Positions 17,246 to 26,064 of a stretch of DNA of 64,000 nucleotides are shown in pieces. Under the pieces are notes generated by a model. It was not told where the DNA came from. It was given only the letters and a program-made list of their open reading frames with translations, and ran no database searches. Source of the stretch: JAAYHG01 sp012735455 (GTDB taxonomy: Bacteria; Bacillota; DTU030; DUMP01); the NCBI GenBank assembly GCA_050951365.1, contig JBMNIX010000010.1:191146-255145 (forward strand), written 5' to 3'. Made by a program: the position numbers and the translations under genes. Within the stretch, counting starts at the first letter, position 1, and each line of letters starts with the position of its first letter.

Positions 17246-18004
17246 TTACCGCCGCGCTGCCTGCACAATGGCTGCAAAATCCACAGCCTTTAGGCTAGCC
17301 CCTCCCACTAAGGCCCCATCGATACCATCCTGGTGGAGAAAAGAAGCGGCGTTTTGAGCGTTAACACTTCCGCCATACTGCACCCGCACCTTCTCCGCTA
17401 CAGCATTGCCAAAGCGAGCAGCGACCTCAGAGCGAATAACAGCAGCCATGGTAGCAGCGTCCTGGGGTGCGGCAGAGTGCCCGGTCCCAATGGCCCAAAT
17501 GGGCTCGTAGGCAATCACCAACTGGGCCACGGCAGCGGCAGAGAGCGGGGCAAGTGCAGCCGTGAGCTGCCTGGCCACCACCGCCTCCTCCTGGCCAGCC
17601 TCACGCTCGCTCAAGGATTCTCCCACACAGAGTATAGGACTCAGTCTAGCCTTGAAAGCTGCCATCAGTTTTCGCGCAACGTCCTCGTCTGTCTCCCGTA
17701 AAATGGTGCGTCGTTCTGAATGGCCAACAATCACATAGCGAACGCCCAGGTCTTGCAACATCAGCGGTGAAACCTCACCGGTGAAGGCCCCATGCTCCTC
17801 CCAAAAAAGGTTTTGCGCGCCCAGTAACACGGTGGTCCCGACAAGAATCTGCCCCACCGAATATAGAGCCGTGAAGGGCGGACAAACAACTACCTCTGCC
17901 CCGGGGTCCGCCGGAAGCCGCTCAGTCAGCTCCTTAGCTAACGCCACGGCCTCACCTACGGTTTTATTCATCTTCCAGTTGCCAGCGACAATAGGTATCC
18001 GCAT
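17246..18004 (-). CDS. tpiA: Triosephosphate isomerase
   Basis: Interconverts dihydroxyacetone phosphate and glyceraldehyde 3-phosphate. The 252 residues include VAGNWKMNKT (catalytic lysine), GHSERR (catalytic histidine), YEPIWAIGTG (catalytic glutamate) and the VQYGGSVN phosphate site. ATG 18004 is chosen over an in-frame GTG at 18013 because AGAAGG lies 8 bases before it. Confidence 0.97.
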   Translation of the reverse strand: MRIPIVAGNWKMNKTVGEAVALAKELTERLPADPGAEVVVCPPFTALYSVGQILVGTTVLLGAQNLFWEEHGAFTGEVSPLMLQDLGVRYVIVGHSERRTILRETDEDVARKLMAAFKARLSPILCVGESLSEREAGQEEAVVARQLTAALAPLSAAAVAQLVIAYEPIWAIGTGHSAAPQDAATMAAVIRSEVAARFGNAVAEKVRVQYGGSVNAQNAASFLHQDGIDGALVGGASLKAVDFAAIVQAARR

Positions 18005-18016
18005 TTCTGTCACCTT

Positions 18017-19198
18017 CTATTTGTCTTGAAGTGCTGCCACTCCTGGTAGTTCCTTGCCCTCTAGAAACTCCAGGGACGCTCCACCTCCGGTAGAAATGTG
18101 GGTCATGCGTCCAGCCAAACCTAACTTTGCTACAGCCGCAGCCGAGTCTCCACCGCCTACCACGCTGATGGAACCAGAGTCGGCGATGGCCTGGGCAACA
18201 GCCTGGGTACCAGCGGCAAAGGGGGGCAGCTCGAACATCCCCATGGGCCCGTTCCACAGTACGGTACTGGCACCAGCTATGGCCTCAGAATAAAGCTTCC
18301 TGGTGGCAGGTCCGATGTCCAGGCCCATCTCTGCAGCTGGGATCGCACTTACAGGCACCACTTGACTTACAGCTTTGTCTGTAGCCTCTTGAGCTACCAC
18401 GACATCCACTGGTAGCAGCAGTTTCACACCCCGGCTCTCAGCCACCTGCATAATCTCTTTGGCCACCGGGATCTTGTCTTCCTCTAAGAGCGAACGCCCA
18501 ACACCGTACCCCTGGGCAGCCAAGAAAGTAAAGGCCATGCCACCCCCAATAATCAGGGTGTTCACTTTAGGCACCAAGTTGTTCAAAACCTTGATCTTAT
18601 CAGAAACCTTGGCCCCACCAAGAACAGCAATGAAGGGCCGCTTCGGTTCCTCTAGTATGCTGCCTAGCATCCTGATCTCTTTTTCCATTAGGAATCCCGC
18701 TACAGCCGGGAGATGCTGGGCCACACCGGCTGTGGAGGCATGGGCACGGTGAGCAGCACCGAAAGCATCATTCACGTACACATCTGCCAGACGGGCGAGA
18801 CCGGCGGCAAAGTCGGGATCGTTCTTCTCCTCACCCCGATAAAAGCGGATGTTCTCCAAGAGCAGCACCTCACCCGGAAGCAAAGAGTTGGCCGCCCGTT
18901 CCGCCACTGGGCCCAAGGCCTCGTTCACCTTCTTAACCGGGCGTTCTAGGATTTCCTCCAGGCGGCGCGCCACTGGATCCAATCGCAGTTCGGGAACCAC
19001 ATTGCCCTTAGGGCGCCCCAGGTGTGACACCAAGATCACCTTGGCGTCTTGTTGGATTAAGTACTCAATTGTGGGCACCGCCGCCAAGATACGGGTATCA
19101 TCGGCAACCTGCCCACCTTTCAAGGGGACATTAAAGTCCACCCTTACCAGTACCTTTTTGCCACTCACAGACAGGTCGCGCAGGGTCTTCTTAGCCAT
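18017..19198 (-). CDS. pgk: Phosphoglycerate kinase
   Basis: ATP-forming step from 1,3-bisphosphoglycerate. The 393-residue protein has VLVRVDFNVPL, SHLGRPKG, the hinge segment VLNNLVPKVNTLIIGGGMAFTFL and GGGDSAAAV near the C-terminus. The frame is open 7 codons further upstream, but GGGAGG and the MAKKTLRDL start put the initiation at ATG 19198. It is 25 bases after gap. Confidence 0.97.
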   Translation of the reverse strand: MAKKTLRDLSVSGKKVLVRVDFNVPLKGGQVADDTRILAAVPTIEYLIQQDAKVILVSHLGRPKGNVVPELRLDPVARRLEEILERPVKKVNEALGPVAERAANSLLPGEVLLLENIRFYRGEEKNDPDFAAGLARLADVYVNDAFGAAHRAHASTAGVAQHLPAVAGFLMEKEIRMLGSILEEPKRPFIAVLGGAKVSDKIKVLNNLVPKVNTLIIGGGMAFTFLAAQGYGVGRSLLEEDKIPVAKEIMQVAESRGVKLLLPVDVVVAQEATDKAVSQVVPVSAIPAAEMGLDIGPATRKLYSEAIAGASTVLWNGPMGMFELPPFAAGTQAVAQAIADSGSISVVGGGDSAAAVAKLGLAGRMTHISTGGGASLEFLEGKELPGVAALQDK

Positions 19199-19223
19199 AT
19201 CAGTACCTCCCAGACCCACCTAG

Positions 19224-20228
19224 TCAGATGCCCTTCTTGCCCATGTAAGCAATAAGGTCAGCACAGCGGCAGGCATAACCCCACTCATTGTCGTACCAGG
19301 CCACCACCTTAACCATGTTGCCAATGGCCATGGTCAAGGGAGCATCGAAAATAGAAGAATAGGAGCTGCCCCTAAAATCGGCCGAAACCAGGGGCTCGTC
19401 ACAGTAGCCTAAGATACCTTTGAGCTCACCCTCCGCTGCCGTCTTAAAGGCAGCGTTAATGGCTTCCACCGAGGCCTCTTTTTCCACCTCCACTGTGAGG
19501 TCGGTAATAGAAACAGTGGGTGTGGGAACCCGCAAGGCAAAACCATTGAGTTTACCCTTAAGCTCAGGCAGTACCAAGGCCACCGCCTTAGCTGCACCTG
19601 TGGTGGTAGGGACAATGGAAAGAGCGGCAGCACGGGCGCGGCGCAAGTCCTTGTGGTTGGCGTCCAGGATGACCTGGTCGTTGGTGTAGGAATGTACCGT
19701 GGTCATGAGGCCCTTCACAATACCAAACTCGCGCTGCAGAACCTTGGCTACTGGCGCTAGGCAGTTGGTGGTGCAGGAGGCGTTGGAGACAATATGATGC
19801 TTGGTCGGATCGTAGGTATCCTCGTTTACCCCCAGGACGATGGTGGCGTCCTCACCCTTGGCAGGGGCTGAGATGACTACCTTCTTGGCACCGGACTTCA
19901 AGTGATGCTCTACCTTGTCCCTTTCTCTTAGTTTACCTGTTGACTCAAGTACCACCTCAGCTCCTACTTCGTCCCAGGGGAACGCAAAGGAATCGCGGAT
20001 GTTAAAGGTACGGATCTCGCGCCCATCCACCGCAATACCGCTTTCTGTAGCAGTAACCTCCTGGGCCAAACGCCCGTACAAGGAATCATACTTCAGGAGG
20101 TGAGCGGACATAGCATTGTCACGCACCCCATTAATAGCCACAATTCCCAGGTCGGGATTGGACAGGGCCGCCCGGAAAAACAACCGTCCAATACGACCGA
20201 AACCATTGATAGCGACTCTAACGCTCAC
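19224..20228 (-). CDS. gap: Glyceraldehyde-3-phosphate dehydrogenase, type I
   Basis: NAD-dependent oxidative phosphorylation of glyceraldehyde 3-phosphate. The 334 residues start with RVAINGFGRIGR (Rossmann fold) and contain the catalytic NASCTTNCLAP at about 150-160 and the HSYTNDQ segment. The open frame extends to 20333, but the GAGGAGGAG site just before GTG 20228 fixes the start. It follows its regulator cggR by 59 bases. Confidence 0.97.
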   Translation of the reverse strand: MSVRVAINGFGRIGRLFFRAALSNPDLGIVAINGVRDNAMSAHLLKYDSLYGRLAQEVTATESGIAVDGREIRTFNIRDSFAFPWDEVGAEVVLESTGKLRERDKVEHHLKSGAKKVVISAPAKGEDATIVLGVNEDTYDPTKHHIVSNASCTTNCLAPVAKVLQREFGIVKGLMTTVHSYTNDQVILDANHKDLRRARAAALSIVPTTTGAAKAVALVLPELKGKLNGFALRVPTPTVSITDLTVEVEKEASVEAINAAFKTAAEGELKGILGYCDEPLVSADFRGSSYSSIFDAPLTMAIGNMVKVVAWYDNEWGYACRCADLIAYMGKKGI

Positions 20229-20287
20229 GTTAGTCTCCTCCTCATGTATTAATCGATAGTCTGATAGTCTTGTGAGCTTAGACAGTT

Positions 20288-21400
20288 CTACGCCTTCCTT
20301 GACCCTCCTTCCACTAGAGAAAGCATCCTCCATAGCGCCCCTTCGTCGGTAACTAAGGTGAGGGGCGGAAACTTATAAGACAAAACAGAAAGCATTGCTT
20401 CTGCTTTACTGGAACCACCTGCTACAGCGACAACCTTATGGATACGTTGGATATCCTCCAATTTGAGTCCGGTGCTAGGAGTTACATAAACAATCTCGCC
20501 CTGGCGGTTAAAGTAGTAGCCGAAGGTCTCACCTACTGCACCCAGCTGTTCCAAGAGTTCCAGCTGATCAGGGCACAGGTGCCGACGCCGGGCCATAGTT
20601 TGAGCAGCCCCAATACCCAACAGTAGCACTGAGGCCGAGCGCACCAGGTCTAAGACCTCCTTGATCTCTGGTTCCCTGGCCACCGCAGCCGCCGCCTCGG
20701 CACCTAGGCTGTCAGGCAGATGCAAGAGGCGGTAATTGGCACCTAACTTGGTGGCAATGGTGGCGGCGATGGTACCCGCCTGTTTGCTTAGATCCTCGCC
20801 CATCCCACCACGCGCTGGTACAACGGTAACACTTCCCCGGAAGCTGGCTGGAACCACGGCCTCAGCCGCGGCAGCCAGGGTGGTACCTCCTGAGACAGCC
20901 AAGACCATACCTGGGGTTAGGATGGATTTTAAGTACCGAGCTGCTGCACGTCCCATGTCTTTGCGTACCGTCTCGCTACTGTCACTGTCCCCGGGAACAG
21001 CAATGACCCGTTCCAAGTTTAGGTAACTTGCTAGGGCAGCCTCACCACGGGTAAGATCCTTGAGCTCGCGCACGTACTGGGCCAGGTCCTCTACCACCAC
21101 AGCACCACTTTCCGTAAGACTCATGCCCAAACCGCTGGACGAGATAAGACCCTGGTCCCTTAAGAACAGCACCTCCCCTCGGAGCTTGCGCTCACTCACA
21201 GCTAGCTCTTGGGCCAAAACCCGCCGCCCCACAGGCTGCAGCAAAGAAATGGTGCGGAGAATAGTATACCTCCCACATAGGACGTCTATCAATTCCGGTA
21301 CTAAGCGTTGCTGCAGGTCTGCTAGCGCCCGCAACGTACCGCCCTCGCTCGTGGGGCAATTCTTGTCCCACTGGTATATAACTCGTCCCGCAGCAGGCAA
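20288..21400 (-). CDS. cggR: Central glycolytic genes regulator (SorC/DeoR-type)
   Basis: Repressor of the glycolytic operon, released by fructose-1,6-bisphosphate in Bacillus. The 370-residue protein has an N-terminal DNA-binding part (about 30-115, VGRRVLAQELAVSERKLRGEVLFLRDQGLI as the winged HTH) and a SorC-type sugar-phosphate-binding domain (about 120-360, including VSGGTTLAAAAEAV and VPARGGMGEDLSKQAGTIA). The start is TTG 21400 after GGAAGGAGG. Its place as first gene before gap is the usual autoregulated arrangement. I could not identify a convincing tandem CggR operator in the 60 bases upstream. Confidence 0.93.
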   Translation of the reverse strand: MPAAGRVIYQWDKNCPTSEGGTLRALADLQQRLVPELIDVLCGRYTILRTISLLQPVGRRVLAQELAVSERKLRGEVLFLRDQGLISSSGLGMSLTESGAVVVEDLAQYVRELKDLTRGEAALASYLNLERVIAVPGDSDSSETVRKDMGRAAARYLKSILTPGMVLAVSGGTTLAAAAEAVVPASFRGSVTVVPARGGMGEDLSKQAGTIAATIATKLGANYRLLHLPDSLGAEAAAAVAREPEIKEVLDLVRSASVLLLGIGAAQTMARRRHLCPDQLELLEQLGAVGETFGYYFNRQGEIVYVTPSTGLKLEDIQRIHKVVAVAGGSSKAEAMLSVLSYKFPPLTLVTDEGALWRMLSLVEGGSRKA

Positions 21401-21445
21401 AAAAATGCCTCCTTCCTATGCCCTATAGTATATTCTTTCCACCAC

Positions 21446-21488
21446 GACAAAAATCCTGCTCAGAAAGCAGGTTTTTGTCTTTTTTTTA
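21446..21488. terminator. Terminator between rpoN and cggR
   Basis: GACAAAAA(T)CCTGCT pairs with AGCAGGTTTTTGTC across a 5-nt loop, followed by T8 on plus. On minus it reads CCTGCT-loop-AGCAGG-ATTTTTGT, ending the rpoN transcript. Confidence 0.8.
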
Positions 21489-21496
21489 TCAAAGTC

Positions 21497-22861
21497 TTAA
21501 AAGCGCCGTCGTGCTGATGACGGCGGTATCCTGGCTTCCGAGCGGTACTTGGCTACGGTGCGTCTAGATAAATTGATGCCGCGCTGTCGCAAAATATCCG
21601 CCATTTGTTTATCGCTCAAAGGCCGAGCCGGGTCCTCGTCGGCCACCAGATCCGCGAGTAGCCGTTTTACTGATTCGGCCGCGGCGGCGGTGCCATCAGC
21701 TCCCTCAACGCCGCTGCCAAAGAGAAAACGCAGAGCAAAGACTCCCCGGGGAGTTTGAATATACTTCCCTGCCGTGGCTCTGCTCACCGTGGATTCGTGA
21801 ACACCAATCTCATCTGCAACCTGTCTTAAGGTTAAAGGCTGCAAATGGCGCACCCCGTGGTCAAAAAAGGCACGCTGTCGCCGCAGCAACGCCTCTACAA
21901 TGCGATAAATGGTTAGGCGCCGCTGTTCAATGCTCTTGATGAGCCAGAGGGCAGAGTTGAGTTTCTGCTCCAGGTAGCGCTTTGTATCTGTGTCACAACT
22001 ATCGTTGGTTAGCATGCCCCGGTAGAAATTATTCACTGTTAGACGGTTGGCGATAGCATCGTTAACAAGGATCACATATTCCCCTTCTACCTTTTCTACC
22101 ACCACATCCGGAATCACGTAGTGAATTCCATCACCCGACGCAAACCTGCGGCCTGGTTTGGGGTCTAGAGTACGAATAAGGTCGCGAATCTCCTGCACCT
22201 CATGGACAGAAAGGTGCAGCTGCTGTGCTACCCGCGCCACGCGTCCTTCAGCCAGATCGCGCAGGTAATACTGGATCACGTCTCTTACGGCCGGGGTCAG
22301 ACGGCCTAACACCCTGGCTTGGATCAGGAGACACTCCTCCAAACAGCGGGCCCCTACCCCCGGCGGATCCAGAAGTTGCACCTTGCGCAGCACCTGCAGT
22401 ACTCGCTGCAGAGGAAGCTTGAGGGCGCAGGCAATCTCACTGGTACTGATTGTTAAGTAGCCGTGTTCATCTAAATTACCAATGATAAAAGCACCAATGT
22501 GTTTCTCAAGCGGATCAGGCGCTATCAGTTCCCATTCTTGCAACAGATACTCGCTTAGAGTGGTCTCCTGACTGACAAAATTCTCCCAGGACGCACCCTC
22601 TTCCCTCTTCACCGGTGCGGGTGAAAAACCCAAGTCGCTCTTGTCGCGAAAATACTCAGCCCAATCCGGTTCTGTTTCTGGTTCGTCCGTCTTGGTGCTA
22701 TCATCGGCAAGATCGAGAAACGGATTCTCTTCTAGTTCCTTCTGCACATAATTGATCAATTCCTGGATATTAAGTTGCAGGATGGAGATAGCCTGACGCA
22801 GCTCCTGAGTCATTATTAGCTTCTGTGTCTGTTCCAGGGTAAGACTAAATGTCATACCCAT
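21497..22861 (-). CDS. rpoN: RNA polymerase sigma-54 factor
   Basis: Alternative sigma factor for -24/-12 promoters that need AAA+ activators. In the 454 residues I see the glutamine/leucine-rich region I (LEQTQKLIMTQELRQAISILQLNIQEL), an acidic stretch (about 45-70), the core-binding and HTH parts (LTLRQVADEIGVHESTVSRATAGKYI). The C-terminal RpoN box SRRTVAKYRSEARIPPS is complete. ATG 22861 follows an AGGGGAA site. No enhancer-binding activator is encoded in this window. The rpoN-cggR order next to whiA-yvcK-rapZ is common in clostridial genomes. Confidence 0.96.
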   Translation of the reverse strand: MGMTFSLTLEQTQKLIMTQELRQAISILQLNIQELINYVQKELEENPFLDLADDSTKTDEPETEPDWAEYFRDKSDLGFSPAPVKREEGASWENFVSQETTLSEYLLQEWELIAPDPLEKHIGAFIIGNLDEHGYLTISTSEIACALKLPLQRVLQVLRKVQLLDPPGVGARCLEECLLIQARVLGRLTPAVRDVIQYYLRDLAEGRVARVAQQLHLSVHEVQEIRDLIRTLDPKPGRRFASGDGIHYVIPDVVVEKVEGEYVILVNDAIANRLTVNNFYRGMLTNDSCDTDTKRYLEQKLNSALWLIKSIEQRRLTIYRIVEALLRRQRAFFDHGVRHLQPLTLRQVADEIGVHESTVSRATAGKYIQTPRGVFALRFLFGSGVEGADGTAAAAESVKRLLADLVADEDPARPLSDKQMADILRQRGINLSRRTVAKYRSEARIPPSSARRRF

Positions 22862-23046
22862 ACCCTATTCCCCTCTCCCTAACGCTCTCCGTGACGTGAC
22901 TCGCTCAGCTCGCCGCGTTTCGCATTTATGATTACTATGTTCGCCACACAAGGTCGGAAACCCTGCTTGAAGCGTAATGTGCTACGCGGCGAAACTGTGG
23001 AGTTCTCTATTTCTAACACTATTCACCTTGTAAACCAAGAGAACCT
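22862..23046 (-). other. Candidate structured leader between whiA and rpoN
   Basis: A 185-base gap without an open gene. A 9-bp GC-rich inverted repeat (22910-22918 with 22984-22992) encloses 65 bases. The same 3' arm can instead pair with TTCGCC at 22940-22945, so alternative folds are possible. I see no clear promoter or terminator. Confidence 0.3.
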
Positions 23047-23973
23047 CTAATCTCTAAGACGCTCAGCCAATTCTTCCAAACGGCGCAGGCGATGGTTAAC
23101 CCCTGACTTGCCCAAAGGGGGGGTGAGATAAGCCCCCAGTTCACGTAGCGTTGCCTCAGGAAACTCCAAGCGAAGACGGGCAATCTCTCTGAGGGGCGGG
23201 GGCAGAGCGTCAAACCCCACTCGCTCCACCAGATAACGGATGCTCTCTACTTGTCGAACAGCTGCGTCTACCGCCTTGGTCATGTTGGCCGTTTCGCAGT
23301 TTACTAAACGGTTAACCTGGTTGCGCATACCCTTTAGCACGCGGATATTCTCAAAATCCAACCGGGTACGCACAGCACCCACTAATGTGAGGAAGCTAGC
23401 TATCTCATCCCCTTCTTTAAGGTAGACCACGTGCCGTCCCTTCCGTTCCACTCGACGCGCCCGCAGCCGGAAAGAGCGCAGCAGGCGGATCAAATGGCTG
23501 GCATGAATACGATTACCAGTAACCAGTTCCAAATGGTAGGCCCGCTTTGGATTGCTGATCGAACCCGCACCTAAGAAAAAACCTCGGAGGTAGGCCTTGC
23601 GACAGCACTCCTGTTGAGGTACAACCGACTGTACAGGTGTGTTACCTAAATTAAGGAAACCCAGATGTTCAAGAAAGGCTTTTATCCCCTCTTGAGCTGA
23701 CAGTTCCACCATATAGAGGGTATGCCTGTGCATGCGGCGCCGCCGTCCCGAAACTAGCACCTCGAGGTTTGAGCACGCTTTCAAGAGCCGATAAAGGCAG
23801 CGCGCCACCGCCGCGCTCTCTGTAGTGGCCAGTAACCGCAGCCCCTCCTTACCTGCCTCCAACACGGCCGCTGCCCTAAGTAGCCCTAGCAGTTGGCTCT
23901 CTACGCAACAGGACTGCTCTGGCTCCAAGCGGCTCAGCTCCTTTTTCACCCGCAGGGAGAATGTTTCCTCCAC
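23047..23973 (-). CDS. whiA: WhiA family DNA-binding regulator
   Basis: A 308-residue protein with an N-terminal LAGLIDADG homing-endonuclease-like domain that has lost nuclease residues (about 20-210; YLRGFFLGAGSISNPKRAYHLEL) and a C-terminal HTH (LREIARLRLEFPEATLRELGAYLTPPLGKSGVNHRLRRLEELAE). WhiA is needed for sporulation septation in Streptomyces and affects cell division and chromosome segregation in Bacillus. The GTG 23973 start follows the yvcK stop closely (GGGGGTGAG site). It is the third gene of the rapZ-yvcK-whiA block. Confidence 0.95.
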   Translation of the reverse strand: MEETFSLRVKKELSRLEPEQSCCVESQLLGLLRAAAVLEAGKEGLRLLATTESAAVARCLYRLLKACSNLEVLVSGRRRRMHRHTLYMVELSAQEGIKAFLEHLGFLNLGNTPVQSVVPQQECCRKAYLRGFFLGAGSISNPKRAYHLELVTGNRIHASHLIRLLRSFRLRARRVERKGRHVVYLKEGDEIASFLTLVGAVRTRLDFENIRVLKGMRNQVNRLVNCETANMTKAVDAAVRQVESIRYLVERVGFDALPPPLREIARLRLEFPEATLRELGAYLTPPLGKSGVNHRLRRLEELAERLRD

Positions 23974-23977
23974 CCGC

Positions 23978-25189
23978 TCACCCCCTGGTACTGTTTTTCG
24001 GACTCCGTGCCATGATCTCCAAAATTGCCCGGCTCAAGCGAGCCGGATCATGCCGTGCCACCTCCTCCTCGGCCAGAAGGGGCGCCTCTTTAAGCTGTAC
24101 CCCAAACCGGGCCAAAGAGCGCCTGCTTATCTTGACCGGCTCGGCCCCCTCACGGCGATAGCGGCTAAGGAGCTCCGGTGCTACCCTCTGATTATTGGCC
24201 AGTACCCAGTCCACAATGCCTCTGCCGCCGTGCTCAATCAGCGCCTCTACGTGGTCGGCCACTGTATAGCCCTCGGTCTCACCCGGTTGGGTCATTACAT
24301 TGGCTACGTACACTTTAACAGCGGAGCTGGAACGGATGGCCTCTGCTATATCTTTGACAAGAATATTCGTTATGACACTGGTGTACAGGCTGCCTGGCCC
24401 GAGAATAATCAGATCCGCCTTCTCCAAGGCTTGAATGGCCTCTGGCAAGGGTTGGCAGTCCGCTGGATCAAGACTAAGTCTCCGGATTCGCATCCCGGGC
24501 CGTACAATGTTAGTCTCTCCCCGCGCACGCCTGCCATTGGTATACTCTGCTTCTAATGTTACGCTGCTCAATGTGGATGGCAGAACACGGCCCCGCACAG
24601 CAAGCACGCGGCTGGTCTCTTTAATGGCCAATTCGAAGTCTCCCACCACTTCCGTCATCGAAACCAGGAACAAATTGCCAAAACTATGCCCTGCGAGACC
24701 TGTTCCTCCCTTGAAGCGATACTGAAACAGTTTTTCCATGAGAGGCTCGGTATCAGCCAGAGCTACCAGGCAATTGCGAATATCGCCTGGAGGAAGCACT
24801 CCCAACTCATCCCGAAGCCGTCCGGAGCTGCCACCCGTGTCCGTAACAGTAACAATGGCAGTGATATTATCCGTATACTCCTTAAGACCTCGCAACAGGG
24901 TAGAAAGGCCGGTGCCTCCCCCTAACGCCACTACCCGCGGCCCTCTCCGACGCTGGCGCTCCTCGCTGAAAAAACCGACCAGACCTGTCTCACCACCCCT
25001 CTTGGTTGGCAGGTGGCGCTTGATCTGCCGCCAGACTAAGAAACCGGCGGCCAAGCTCAGGAATATACCTACAGCGAGGAGGGTAATTCCAAGCCAATCC
25101 GGCCAAGCCATGACTTGGGGCGGAAGTAAGGGTGCCAGTCCTAGGGAAACAGCGGTCAGCCCCAGAACAAGAGCCAACAGGGCACCCAT
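23978..25189 (-). CDS. yvcK: YvcK/CofD-like gluconeogenesis factor with membrane hairpin
   Basis: Homologue of B. subtilis YvcK, a UDP-GlcNAc-binding protein needed for growth on gluconeogenic carbon sources and for cell shape. The CofD-like core begins at about residue 84 (VVALGGGTGLSTLLRGLK) and contains TDTGGSSGRLRDELGVLPPGDIRNCL and GPGSLYTSVITNILV. Before it are about 80 residues with two hydrophobic segments (about 2-22 and 33-54) and a basic linker, absent from the B. subtilis protein, so this copy should be membrane-anchored. The start ATG overlaps the rapZ stop. Confidence 0.93.
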   Translation of the reverse strand: MGALLALVLGLTAVSLGLAPLLPPQVMAWPDWLGITLLAVGIFLSLAAGFLVWRQIKRHLPTKRGGETGLVGFFSEERQRRRGPRVVALGGGTGLSTLLRGLKEYTDNITAIVTVTDTGGSSGRLRDELGVLPPGDIRNCLVALADTEPLMEKLFQYRFKGGTGLAGHSFGNLFLVSMTEVVGDFELAIKETSRVLAVRGRVLPSTLSSVTLEAEYTNGRRARGETNIVRPGMRIRRLSLDPADCQPLPEAIQALEKADLIILGPGSLYTSVITNILVKDIAEAIRSSSAVKVYVANVMTQPGETEGYTVADHVEALIEHGGRGIVDWVLANNQRVAPELLSRYRREGAEPVKISRRSLARFGVQLKEAPLLAEEEVARHDPARLSRAILEIMARSPKNSTRG

Positions 25190-26064
25190 TACTCCAGCAC
25201 ATCCTTTTTAATATCTCGGTGCTGCAACAAAACCCGGTGGTTGTCGGCCCTGAGCATCTGCGCCAGTTCTTCTGCAATAGTCACGGAACGGTGGCGGCCA
25301 CCCGTACAGCCCACTCCTATCACCAGGCTTGTCTTCCCCTCTTTAATAAAATGTGGAATTAAAAACTCGATTAGGTTGTGGACCTTGGTGAGAAAATGCT
25401 TGGTCACCGAAAACTTAAGGACATATTGGCGTACGACCTCTTCTAACCCTGTATGCTGACGCAGTGACTCCACGTAGTAGGGATTAGGGAGAAAACGCAC
25501 GTCAAAAACCAGGTCGGCATCCAAGGGAAGGCCTCGCTTAAAGCCGAAAGTAACAATACTTATCAGCAGGCGTTCCAGGTCCTCCCCTTCGGCAAAAATG
25601 GTACGCAGTTCCTCTTTCAGTTGGGCTGGCGTCATCCATGTAGTGTCGATGATGTGCGTCGCCCGGCCCTTGAGCTCCTCCATTCGCGCCCGTTCGGCGG
25701 CAATCCCATCTAGGACACGCCCCTCTGGAGCCAAGGGATGCCGTCGCCGCGTCTCTTTAAAGCGGCGCACCAAGGCATCATCCTGAGCCTCAAGAAAAAC
25801 AATATGGTAGCTGATACCCATCTTCTTCAAAGTCGCGAGGCTTTCAAACACGTGGTCAAAAAAGCCTCCCCCCCTGGCATCAATGCCCAAGGCCACCTTA
25901 TTCACCTGTTCCCGGGACTGGAGACACAGCTCGGCGAACTTAGGAATAAGGTCCGGGGGCAGGTTATCCACACAAAAATAACCTAAATCCTCCAGCACTC
26001 GCACAGCAGTCGATTTACCTGCTCCTGATAGCCCACTGACAATAACAAAGCCCTGCGTGCTCAT
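25189..26064 (-). CDS. rapZ: RNase adapter / nucleotide-binding protein RapZ
   Basis: A P-loop protein of 291 residues (YvcJ in Bacillus). In E. coli RapZ targets the GlmZ small RNA to RNase E and so controls GlcN6P synthase. Walker A GLSGAGKST lies at about residues 9-17. The C-terminal domain has the conserved GVGCTGGRHRSV segment (about 257-268). It overlaps the PHP gene by four bases and yvcK by one. With yvcK, both tied to UDP-GlcNAc metabolism, it suggests amino-sugar sensing. Confidence 0.95.
   Translation of the reverse strand: MSTQGFVIVSGLSGAGKSTAVRVLEDLGYFCVDNLPPDLIPKFAELCLQSREQVNKVALGIDARGGGFFDHVFESLATLKKMGISYHIVFLEAQDDALVRRFKETRRRHPLAPEGRVLDGIAAERARMEELKGRATHIIDTTWMTPAQLKEELRTIFAEGEDLERLLISIVTFGFKRGLPLDADLVFDVRFLPNPYYVESLRQHTGLEEVVRQYVLKFSVTKHFLTKVHNLIEFLIPHFIKEGKTSLVIGVGCTGGRHRSVTIAEELAQMLRADNHRVLLQHRDIKKDVLE

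Noticed and set aside
21401..21445. Strong promoter for cggR (TATACT near the start)
   Set aside because: No -35 box with acceptable spacing; TTGTCG lies only 12-14 bases away, so I did not list it as a feature.
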